This document shows positions 1 through 6,349 of a stretch of DNA of 28,769 nt, piece after piece. The stretch comes from UBA724 sp964008075. GTDB taxonomy: Bacteria > Bacteroidota > Bacteroidia > Flavobacteriales > Flavobacteriaceae. Numbering within the stretch: position 1 is the first letter of the stretch; the number at the start of each line of letters is the position of its first letter. Made by a program: the position numbers and the translations under genes. The stretch lies in contig CAXGAP010000012.1 in assembly GCA_964008075.1 (NCBI GenBank), positions 1 to 28,769 of the forward strand, read 5' to 3'. The notes beneath the pieces were generated by a model. The model worked only from the letters and a program-made list of their open reading frames with translations, had not been told where the DNA came from and did not search any database.

Positions 1-37
1 CCCGATCAGCAAGAGGTTTTATATTTAAATTACTCAT
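1..37 (-). CDS. groES: GroES co-chaperonin, 5' end only (runs off the left edge)
   Basis: The minus strand reads ATG at 37-35 and then MSNLNIKPLADR before the window ends. This matches the N-terminus of GroES, the 10-kDa lid of the GroEL chaperonin, whose proteins typically begin with ...IKPLxDRV. Only 12 codons are visible, so the mobile loop and the rest of the protein cannot be checked. It lies downstream of secG on the same strand, an order I remember from flavobacterial genomes, where groEL follows groES. The 110-bp gap to secG holds a sigma-54-type promoter, so groES probably starts its own transcript rather than being only the tail of the secG operon. Identification is firm for so short a piece because sequence and context agree. 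Confidence 0.85.
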   Translation of the reverse strand, partial: MSNLNIKPLADR

Positions 38-65
38 AATATAATGTTATTTATTTATCTTTCAA

Positions 66-82
66 GGCATGAACCATGCCAA
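66..82 (-). promoter_or_regulatory. Candidate sigma-54 (-24/-12) promoter of groES
   Basis: On the minus strand the sequence TTGGCATGGTTCATGCC has GG and GC separated by exactly 10 bases, as in the sigma-54 consensus TGGCAC-N5-TTGCA. The -12 GC lies about 30 bases before the groES ATG, which predicts a start near 55 and a leader of about 18 bases. The same bases form a perfect inverted repeat (GGCATG-AAC-CATGCC on the plus strand), so a small hairpin is the alternative reading. Confidence 0.6.
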
Positions 83-104
83 ACTAATATCGATAGATTC
101 AATC

Positions 105-127
105 TGTCATTTTGTGACATTATGACA
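105..127. promoter_or_regulatory. TGTCA/TGACA repeats upstream of the groES promoter (possible activator site)
   Basis: The plus strand has TGTCA-TTTTG-TGACA at 105-119, an inverted repeat with 5-base arms. A further TGACA at 123-127 lies 8 bases from the previous TGACA. The repeats sit about 25-60 bases upstream of the candidate -24 box of groES, which would suit an enhancer-binding protein, though such sites are often farther away. Binding is inference only. Confidence 0.35.
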
Positions 128-147
128 TTTTAGTATTCTCGCCAGTC

Positions 148-495
148 TTATTGTTCAGGAATGTCTTCGGGCAATACCTCTGGCAATTCTTCAGGAATCT
201 CTTCAGAGATAGCATTGTCAATTGACTCATCACTTAACAAACTAGAGTCTTCTAAAGTGCCTGGTCGTGATATCATTGAGTTTGACAACAAGATTAGCAC
301 CAAGAGCAAAGTAGCCAACACCCATGTACTTCGATCCAAAAAGTTTGTAGTGTTTTGTACACCACCAATTTGTTGTCCGCCACCACCAAAAGATGACGAA
401 AGCCCACCTCCTTTAGGATTTTGAACCATGATGACCAGTACCAAAAGAAATGATACAATAATAATAAGAGTGATAAAGATGGAAAATGTACTCAT
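148..495 (-). CDS. secG: SecG, protein-export translocase subunit
   Basis: SecG is the small accessory subunit of the SecYEG channel in the inner membrane. The 115-residue protein has a first membrane segment at about residues 4-24, a Gly/Ser-rich cytoplasmic loop with the family motif NPKGGGLSSSFGGG near 26-39, and a second membrane segment at about 56-73. This is the normal SecG layout. The C-terminal tail is long and acidic and ends in four tandem xPEx tetrapeptides. The gene follows the TPR-like gene with a 7-base gap and is the last complete gene of the miaB-to-secG run. An ATG start is used. Assignment is secure; the tail is a lineage-specific addition. Confidence 0.93.
   Translation of the reverse strand: MSTFSIFITLIIIVSFLLVLVIMVQNPKGGGLSSSFGGGGQQIGGVQNTTNFLDRSTWVLATLLLVLILLSNSMISRPGTLEDSSLLSDESIDNAISEEIPEELPEVLPEDIPEQ
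151..198 (-). repeat. Four tandem 12-base repeats encoding [I/L]PEx at the SecG C-terminus
   Basis: The last 16 codons of secG encode IPEE-LPEV-LPED-IPEQ, four tetrapeptides in tandem with a 12-base period. The codons differ between copies, so this is an old or selected protein repeat rather than a recent slippage event. Confidence 0.7.
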
Positions 496-502
496 AATAA
501 AG

Positions 503-1120
503 TTATTTCAACTCCTCTAATTTTATTTTTTTAATATGGGTTGCAAATAAACTACTTTTTTCTGGATATTTCAAAGAGAGGATTTTGAAGGCTTTTTTTG
601 CTTCATCATACTTTTTTTGTTTCCAGTACAAATGAGCAAGTGTTTCAGTCATAATTTTATTTTTTGGCAGTGGCTTCTCTTTCGATAAGTCTTTTTTTGG
701 GCCATTTTTTTTCACTGTACTAATCTTTGGATTGCTGCTGACAAACTTGTCAATCCAGTCAAATTTTGAAGGGGTTTTGTCCTCGGTTTTCGTATCGACT
801 ACCTCAAGCCATTTCAAAAATGAGCGCATATTAATCTCACTAGGCATTGTCACTTGTTCCTTAACATTTTCAATTTCTCGAGCCAAACCCTCTAAGTGTT
901 GATACAAAACATTTCTTTGGGTTGTTTGAAGCGCACAAGAACGAAGAGCACTTTTATATCCCTTTGCATTTGAGGATTTGAGAACCTCCAACTCTAGCAC
1001 TCGCAAAGCGATGAAATAGGGATATTTCTGAATCATTTTTTTTATTGAAATGAGTGCTTCTTCAGCATTGGTTTTAGCCAAATTGCTGAGTTGTTCAATG
1101 GTCTGCTCTTGGTTTACCAT
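503..1120 (-). CDS. TPR-like protein of the lptE-secG operon, function unknown
   Basis: This 205-residue protein has no signal peptide or membrane segment and should be cytoplasmic. The C-terminal part (about 155-200) reads like a tetratricopeptide unit: LAHLYWKQKKYDEAKKAF followed by a second helix pair with LKYPEKS. The N-terminal 70 residues are helical with a similar A-then-KYP pattern. The middle is lysine-rich and probably flexible. The start overlaps the end of lptE by 7 bases and the stop is 7 bases from secG, so translation is probably coupled. I remember a protein of this size and position in other Flavobacteriia, annotated only as hypothetical or TPR. No enzymatic motif is visible; a scaffold role is a guess from the repeat. 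Confidence 0.8.
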   Translation of the reverse strand: MVNQEQTIEQLSNLAKTNAEEALISIKKMIQKYPYFIALRVLELEVLKSSNAKGYKSALRSCALQTTQRNVLYQHLEGLAREIENVKEQVTMPSEINMRSFLKWLEVVDTKTEDKTPSKFDWIDKFVSSNPKISTVKKNGPKKDLSKEKPLPKNKIMTETLAHLYWKQKKYDEAKKAFKILSLKYPEKSSLFATHIKKIKLEELK

Positions 1121-1623
1121 TTTGCGAGAGATTGGTTAAACACATCTTGGGTTATTCGCTCAAATATCTCATCATGAGCATTTGATTTCACACTTTGAAG
1201 TTGCGCAGTATCAGGGAAATCATAAAAGTGAGAAAATCTTTTCTCAAAATTATCCTCTTCGTTATTAGTGTTGATATAACGAACATTGATCGTTACTGTG
1301 AGTCTGTTTTGTGCAGCCGTTTGTTCAGCAGTAGCAGTTGTCGGCGTTACACGATATTCTGAGATTTCTCCCTCATATATTAAATCTCCATTTGCCCCTG
1401 TCAGTTCTAAATTCGTTTGATTGATCAATACCTCTTGCATGGCATTTGTAAAATCTCTATCAAGCCCTGGTTCAAAGGTTGAGCCAATGGAATTTGCTGC
1501 ATCATTTACAAAAAGGTTGACTTGAACAGTCTCAGTATTTTCAGGGATAGAGGCTCCAGTGAAGGAATAAAATTTGCATCCTAAGACAAGAAAAAACAGA
1601 CTCAATAAAAAGATCTTTTTCAT
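1114..1623 (-). CDS. lptE: LptE-like LPS-assembly lipoprotein
   Basis: LptE plugs the LptD barrel in the outer membrane and helps insert lipopolysaccharide. The 169-residue precursor starts with a classic lipoprotein signal, MKKIFLLSLFFLVLGC, with the lipobox cysteine at residue 16. It is followed by the family-typical KFYSFTGASIPENTETVQV stretch. The rest is a compact alpha/beta domain with NLELTGANGDL and a C-terminal helix. Bacteroidota LptE diverges strongly from the E. coli form, but length, lipobox, start of the mature domain and position beside the sigma-54 regulator and secG agree. Its ATG overlaps the upstream stop by one base (TAATG), which suggests coupled translation. lptC lies about 22 kb away in the same window. 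Confidence 0.85.
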   Translation of the reverse strand: MKKIFLLSLFFLVLGCKFYSFTGASIPENTETVQVNLFVNDAANSIGSTFEPGLDRDFTNAMQEVLINQTNLELTGANGDLIYEGEISEYRVTPTTATAEQTAAQNRLTVTINVRYINTNNEEDNFEKRFSHFYDFPDTAQLQSVKSNAHDEIFERITQDVFNQSLAKW

Positions 1624-2867
1624 TATAAATCGAGATCAAACTGTTTTATTTTTCGATACAACGTGCGTTCTGAAATTCCAAGCTCATTGGCTGCAGCCTT
1701 TCGCTTTCCATGATTTCGCTCCAGTGCTTTTTTGATCAGCTCGAGCTCTTTTTCAATCAAACTCAAAGTTTCTTCTTCCTCGATTTCTTCAGCATACTCG
1801 AATTTGTACTCTGTCTTTGGGGTATAGGGTTTTGGTTCGTTAGCAGAAGGCAATAAGCGTTCCGTTTGTTCTTGATCATTGCCATATATCTTTTGAATCA
1901 ACCCCTCATTCTCGGTGCGTACCTGGTCTGTGTTGGAGGAGTTCATCAACTCTAAGGTAAGTTGTTTTAAATCATTCAAATCAGATTTCATGTCAAACAA
2001 CACCTTGTATAAAATTTCACGTTCTGAGCTAAAATCACTTCCTTTATCTGAGGAGGATGACACAACAGCTGGCAAACGCATATCATTATTAGGCAGGTAT
2101 AAACTCAATGTATCTATCCCTATCGCGCGATCTTGTTCCAACACAGACAATTGCTCAGCCACATTTCGAAGTTGACGAATGTTTCCATGCCATTGTTGTC
2201 TTTCTAGAAGTTGTTGTCCTTGTTCGTCGAGTCGCACAGTGGGCATTTTGTATTTCTGCGCAAAATCTGCTGCAAACTTGCGAAAGAGTAAGTGAATATC
2301 ACCATCTCTTTCTCTAAGTGGAGGCAGAACAATTTCAACCGTACTCAAGCGATAAAATAAATCTTCTCTAAATTTACCTTGCCGAATGGCTTTGGGCATA
2401 TCGAGATTGGTGGCTGCTACAATTCGCACATTGGTTTTTTGTACTGCTGAAGAGCCAACCTTTAAAAACTCACCATTTTCCAATACCCTTAACAACCTGA
2501 CTTGGGTGGTAAGTGGTAGTTCGCCAACTTCATCAAGAAAAATAGTTCCACCATCGGCTTCTTCAAAATATCCACTTCTTGATGAGGTGGCTCCTGTAAA
2601 GGCTCCTTTTTCGTGTCCAAAAAGCTCGGAGTCGATGGTGCCTTCAGGGATCGCACCACAGTTGACTGCTATAAACTTCCCATGTTTTCGAAGGGAAAGC
2701 TGATGAATAATTCTTGGAATACTTTCTTTACCAACCCCACTTTCACCAGTAACCAAAACAGATATATCGGTAGACGAAACACGAATTGCCTTACCAATTG
2801 CCCTGTTGAGTTGGGTGTCATTTCCAATGATTTCAAAACGTTGTTTTATGGATTGAATTTTGTCCAT
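1623..2867 (-). CDS. Sigma-54-dependent transcriptional activator without receiver domain
   Basis: This AAA+ enhancer-binding protein would open promoters held by RNA polymerase-sigma-54. The AAA+ domain fills about residues 10-240. It shows Walker A GESGVGKE (41-48), the sigma-54 contact loop GAFTGA (88-93) and Walker B GGTIFLDE (106-113). The C-terminus (about 370-412) is a Fis-type helix-turn-helix with KRKAAANELGISERTLYRKI. There is no N-terminal receiver, GAF or PAS domain; the protein starts directly with the ATPase, so control must come from partners or abundance. A long acidic, Gln/Asn-containing linker (about 275-365) separates ATPase and DNA-binding parts. Two bases separate it from miaB and it overlaps lptE by one. 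The candidate sigma-54 promoter before groES is its nearest possible target. Confidence 0.93.
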   Translation of the reverse strand: MDKIQSIKQRFEIIGNDTQLNRAIGKAIRVSSTDISVLVTGESGVGKESIPRIIHQLSLRKHGKFIAVNCGAIPEGTIDSELFGHEKGAFTGATSSRSGYFEEADGGTIFLDEVGELPLTTQVRLLRVLENGEFLKVGSSAVQKTNVRIVAATNLDMPKAIRQGKFREDLFYRLSTVEIVLPPLRERDGDIHLLFRKFAADFAQKYKMPTVRLDEQGQQLLERQQWHGNIRQLRNVAEQLSVLEQDRAIGIDTLSLYLPNNDMRLPAVVSSSSDKGSDFSSEREILYKVLFDMKSDLNDLKQLTLELMNSSNTDQVRTENEGLIQKIYGNDQEQTERLLPSANEPKPYTPKTEYKFEYAEEIEEEETLSLIEKELELIKKALERNHGKRKAAANELGISERTLYRKIKQFDLDL

Positions 2868-2869
2868 AC

Positions 2870-4312
2870 TTAAACAGCTTTACCAATTAGAGTTGCAGAC
2901 GTACAACTTTCGATTTTCACATTGACAAAATCACCAACAACAAAGTTTTCTTTTGGAAAAATAACCACAGTGTTTTGTTGATTTCGACCACTCCAATGCT
3001 CACTTGATTTTTTGGATTTTTTTTCAATGAGAACCTCAACTGTTTTGCCAACAAACAGTTGTGTTCGATACAAACCGTGTTGCTGTTGTTTTCCGACAAC
3101 TTCTTGTAAACGACGTTTTTTTACATTTTTGGGTATGTTGTCTACAAGTTTTTTGGCAGCAGGGGTTCCTGGGCGTTCGGAATACATAAACATAAACCCA
3201 AAATCATATTTCACATAGTCCATCAAACTAAGTGTGTCTTGATGATCTTCCTCTGATTCGTTAGGAAAGCCACTAATTATATCTTGCGATATACCACAGT
3301 CAGGCAAAATCGTTCGAATGTGATCAATAAGTTCAATATACTCAGATCTCGTATGCTGTCGATTCATTGCTTCCAATACACGATCGCTTCCTGACTGGAC
3401 AGGCAAATGGATGTAGTTGCAAATGTTTTTGTGCTTTTGCATCACATACAACACATCTAAAGTCATGTCTTGGGGGTTGGATGTTGAGAATCGAAATCGC
3501 ATTTTCGGTTGCTCATTTGCAACCATATCGAGTAGCTTGTCAAAGGTGATTGCTGTTTTCTTTTGCAAATCAGATGCCTTACGAAAATCTTTTTTGGGTC
3601 CACCACCATACCACAAGTAACTGTCAACATTTTGCCCCAGTAAAGTGACTTCTTTGTATCCCTTTTCTGCAAGATCATTGATTTCTTTTAGGATGCTTTT
3701 AGGGTCACGACTGCGCTCTCTACCACGAGTGAAGGGAACCACACAAAAGGTACACATATTGTCACAACCACGTGTAATGGATACAAAGGCAGTTACGCCA
3801 TTGGATTGCAAACGAACTGGTCGAATATCACCATATGTTTCTTCTTTGGATAGGATTACATTGACAGCATCTCGACCCTCTTCAACTTCTTTAACTAAAT
3901 TCGGAAGATCTTTATATGCATCAGGTCCAACAACGAGGTCAACAATTTTTTCTTCCTCTAAAAATTTTGATTTCAAACGCTCAGCCATACATCCTAACAC
4001 CCCAACCTTTAGGTTTGGATTGCTTTTTTTGACACTGTTGAATTGCACCAATCGATTTCGAACTGTTTGTTCTGCTTTTTCTCGAATCGAACAGGTGTTG
4101 ACTAGGATCAAATCGGCATGATTGAGATCATTCGTTGTTGAGTACCCAGCATCTGCTAAGATAGAAGCAACGATTTCACTGTCAGAAAAATTCATTTGAC
4201 ACCCATAATTCTCTATGTACATTTTTTTTCCATTTGCTTTTGGGCTTTGGACCTTAAGCACATCTCCATTAAATAGATTCGGATCTTTTGTATGTGTAGT
4301 TTTAGCGTGCAA
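2870..4312 (-). CDS. miaB: MiaB, tRNA-2-methylthio-N6-dimethylallyladenosine synthase
   Basis: MiaB is a radical-SAM methylthiotransferase that adds a 2-methylthio group to i6A37 of tRNAs reading UNN codons. The N-terminal domain begins with MYIENYGCQMNFSDSE and supplies three cluster cysteines (C38, C74, C108). The radical-SAM motif CDNMCTFC gives C183, C187 and C190. A TRAM RNA-binding domain ends the protein (about 410-478). At 480 residues it has the usual size. The start is a TTG at 4312: the frame has a TAA a few codons upstream and no ATG before the conserved domain except the one inside MYIENYGC. An N-terminal extension of this kind is usual in the family. It heads the run miaB-sigma54 activator-lptE-TPR-secG. 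Confidence 0.95.
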   Translation of the reverse strand: MHAKTTHTKDPNLFNGDVLKVQSPKANGKKMYIENYGCQMNFSDSEIVASILADAGYSTTNDLNHADLILVNTCSIREKAEQTVRNRLVQFNSVKKSNPNLKVGVLGCMAERLKSKFLEEEKIVDLVVGPDAYKDLPNLVKEVEEGRDAVNVILSKEETYGDIRPVRLQSNGVTAFVSITRGCDNMCTFCVVPFTRGRERSRDPKSILKEINDLAEKGYKEVTLLGQNVDSYLWYGGGPKKDFRKASDLQKKTAITFDKLLDMVANEQPKMRFRFSTSNPQDMTLDVLYVMQKHKNICNYIHLPVQSGSDRVLEAMNRQHTRSEYIELIDHIRTILPDCGISQDIISGFPNESEEDHQDTLSLMDYVKYDFGFMFMYSERPGTPAAKKLVDNIPKNVKKRRLQEVVGKQQQHGLYRTQLFVGKTVEVLIEKKSKKSSEHWSGRNQQNTVVIFPKENFVVGDFVNVKIESCTSATLIGKAV

Positions 4313-4356
4313 TTGAGTGATTTAAAATTAAATGCAAGCAAAAATACAAAAATACC

Positions 4357-4367
4357 GACATTTTGTC
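4357..4367. promoter_or_regulatory. Small inverted repeat upstream of miaB
   Basis: The plus strand has GACA-TTT-TGTC at 4357-4367, about 45-55 bases before the miaB start. Downstream of it, on the minus strand, two TATTTTTG copies (4347-4354 and 4339-4346) fit the Bacteroidota -7 element TAnnTTTG, but no TTG lies 19-21 bases upstream. The repeat could be an operator for the operon; this is weakly supported. Confidence 0.2.
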
Positions 4368-4399
4368 AGTGATTATTTAAAAAGGGCTTCGTCAACTAC

Positions 4400-4468
4400 T
4401 TAGTGAGGCAGTCGTTTTTTGAGTTTACTATATACAAAAGTGCCTAGGGTAGTAAAAAACAACAGCAT
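4400..4468 (-). CDS. Possible 22-residue membrane peptide downstream of the SulP gene
   Basis: After the SulP stop codon (4498-4500) the minus strand has an ATG at 4468 opening a 22-codon frame. It encodes MLLFFTTLGTFVYSKLKKR and three more residues: one hydrophobic segment followed by a basic end, the shape of a small single-pass membrane protein. The frame is also open for 11 codons before the ATG (LNSGAGRTPVL), back to a TGA that overlaps the last codons of the SulP gene. It may therefore be the end of a longer frame, reached by a frameshift or a non-standard start. No homologue is recognised and chance cannot be excluded at this length. Confidence 0.3.
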   Translation of the reverse strand: MLLFFTTLGTFVYSKLKKRLPH

Positions 4469-4497
4469 TAAAACAGGTGTACGCCCTGCGCCCGAGT

Positions 4498-6219
4498 TTA
4501 ATCATTTGTTTGCCTTGCAATTTTTTTCTGTACCTCCGAGGGTGTTACTTTTCCTTTAAAAGAGTCTACTGCATCAGCTGTTTTTGCAAACATATTTTTT
4601 TCTTGAATGAGTTCTGTGAGAGAGCTTCGTTGCAACACATCACGAGCAGGTCCGATGGCACCAGCAACCATAAATCGGATATTTTTTTCTTGAAACCATT
4701 TGATCATCATTCGAAGGGTGCTCAGACCACTACTATCGATATAGGTGATGCCTCTAGCGACCAAAATAAATCCCTTCAATTGAGGTTTATCATTTGCCTC
4801 TTTTGTGATCACTTCTCTAAAATATTCTCGATTACCAAAAAACAATTGCGCATCAAACCTCATGATAAGCAAGTCATCATCGACTTCGATGTTTGACTCA
4901 AACCTTGAAACATTTTTGTAATAATTGGTTCCAGAAACCCTTGCCAAAACAGCATAGTGGGGCTTTGATGTGCGTATGACCATTAACAGTAACGAAAGTA
5001 GTACGCCAACCAATATTCCCTCTGTGATTCCAACAAACAAGGTTAGAAAACAAGTGATAAGTAAAAGAAAAAACTCATCTCTACGGGTGTTGTATAAAAC
5101 AATTGCATAATGAATATTTACTAAGCGTATCACAGCTACCATGATGATTCCTGCTAATACAGCAATGGGCAAATAGTAAAAAAGTTTGGTAAATAACAAC
5201 AGCGTTAGGCCAACAATAAAAGCACTAAAAATAGCAGCCATTCCTGTTTTTGCACCATATTGAAATTTGACTGCTGATCGAGAAAAACTGGCAGAAACAG
5301 CATAAGATTGAAAAAACGACCCCACTAGATTGGCAGTTCCCAAAGCCATGAGTTCTTTGTTTGGAACAAGGGTATTTTTTTCTTCTTTTTCTTCCAATTC
5401 TTTTGTGATTGAAATGATTTCCACATAGCCAATGATGGCTAGCGCCAATGCAAATGGGAACATTTCTCTCATTGAATCTGCAGAAACGACTGTTAGACCC
5501 ACGATGGGAAGTCCTGAGGGGATATGTCCTACGATCGCAACTCCTTGCAAATCCCAGCGTGTGCTCCAAATCAGAAGAATACCAAAGACAGTGACAAGTA
5601 AAGCGGATGGAAATTTGGGCAAGCATTTTTTAGATATCAAAATCAGAATCATGGCGGATATGCCCACAGCCATTGTAACTAAACTTGTTTCGTTGAGGCT
5701 CTGTACCAAAGAACCAAGCATTTTTTGGATTTGATTCGCGGATTCAATTTGAATTCCGAGTAGGTTTTCTATCTGACTCAAACCAATGATGATTGCAGCA
5801 GCAGAAGTGAAACCACTGATGACAGGTCGCGAGAGGTAGTTTGCCAATACACCCATGCGCAACAATCCCATCAGAATTTGTAAAACTCCAACCATTGCTG
5901 CTAAAAAAATTGCAGCAGTTATAACATCATCTACCTTGGTAACGGAAAGAGTGCCAAGGGCAATGGCAACGACAAGGGAGTCAAGTGCAACTGGTCCAAC
6001 AGCTGGGTGATGAGATGTACCCATCAAGCCATGAATAAACTGGGGAATCAGAGCAGCGTAGAGCCCGTATATAGGAGGAAGTCCTGCAATCATTGCATAG
6101 GCAAGACCTTGTGGAATAACGATGATTGCAATGGAGAGCCCTGAAACCAGATCGCTAAACAAAGCTGATTTTTTATAGTTCAGTAGGTCGTTGTAAATCG
6201 GAAAAAGTCTTGCAATCAC
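4498..6219 (-). CDS. SulP (SLC26)-family anion transporter with STAS domain
   Basis: SulP proteins move sulfate, bicarbonate or other anions across the inner membrane. The N-terminal signature is complete: DLVSGLSIAIIVIPQGLAYA, then GLPPIYGLYAALIP and the HHPAVGPVAL segment. About 12-14 hydrophobic segments follow up to residue 415. The C-terminal STAS domain (about 440-560) contains the conserved phosphate-loop-like YIDSSGLSTLR. At 573 residues the length is typical. The substrate cannot be read from sequence; no carbonic anhydrase or sulfate-assimilation gene adjoins it. The start is a GTG at 6219, with an in-frame TAA four codons upstream and no nearby ATG. It is transcribed away from topA and has its own promoter region in the 130-bp divergent gap. 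Confidence 0.92.
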   Translation of the reverse strand: MIARLFPIYNDLLNYKKSALFSDLVSGLSIAIIVIPQGLAYAMIAGLPPIYGLYAALIPQFIHGLMGTSHHPAVGPVALDSLVVAIALGTLSVTKVDDVITAAIFLAAMVGVLQILMGLLRMGVLANYLSRPVISGFTSAAAIIIGLSQIENLLGIQIESANQIQKMLGSLVQSLNETSLVTMAVGISAMILILISKKCLPKFPSALLVTVFGILLIWSTRWDLQGVAIVGHIPSGLPIVGLTVVSADSMREMFPFALALAIIGYVEIISITKELEEKEEKNTLVPNKELMALGTANLVGSFFQSYAVSASFSRSAVKFQYGAKTGMAAIFSAFIVGLTLLLFTKLFYYLPIAVLAGIIMVAVIRLVNIHYAIVLYNTRRDEFFLLLITCFLTLFVGITEGILVGVLLSLLLMVIRTSKPHYAVLARVSGTNYYKNVSRFESNIEVDDDLLIMRFDAQLFFGNREYFREVITKEANDKPQLKGFILVARGITYIDSSGLSTLRMMIKWFQEKNIRFMVAGAIGPARDVLQRSSLTELIQEKNMFAKTADAVDSFKGKVTPSEVQKKIARQTND

Positions 6220-6296
6220 TATGTAAAATTATACTATTTTGATGAATGAATCATGGCAAAATGCTACTAAAAAATGATCTTTTTAAGAGAAAAATT

Positions 6297-6328
6297 TTGC
6301 ATGTTCAAAAATAATTCTACTACTTTTG
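6297..6328 (+). promoter_or_regulatory. topA promoter, Bacteroidota type
   Basis: TTG at 6297-6299 (within TTTTG) and TACTTTTG at 6321-6328 are separated by 21 bases. This fits the Bacteroidota housekeeping pattern TTG-N19..21-TAnnTTTG. The predicted start, near 6335, leaves a leader of about 15 bases before the topA ATG at 6350, and would exclude the longer reading that begins at 6326. Confidence 0.6.
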
Positions 6329-6349
6329 TTTCCATTTTCACTCAGACAT

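Noticed and set aside
66..80. GGCATG-AAC-CATGCC as a secG terminator
   Set aside because: The stem has six pairs and no T-run follows on the minus strand; the sigma-54 reading fits spacing and position better.
161..424. Plus-strand open frame of 87 codons opposite secG
   Set aside because: It is antisense to a recognisable SecG, rich in Ser and Pro from the complement of Glu/Gly-rich codons, and has no protein-like pattern.
3645..4121. Plus-strand open frame of 158 codons opposite miaB
   Set aside because: It lies wholly within the conserved radical-SAM and N-terminal domains of MiaB on the other strand; its residue order shows no domain.
4339..4354. Two TATTTTTG copies before miaB as a full promoter
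   Set aside because: No TTG occurs 19-21 bases upstream of either copy, so only half of the consensus is present.
4477..4896. Plus-strand open frame of 139 codons opposite the SulP STAS domain
   Set aside because: It is a shadow of the conserved STAS domain, with a cysteine- and phenylalanine-rich composition and no motif.
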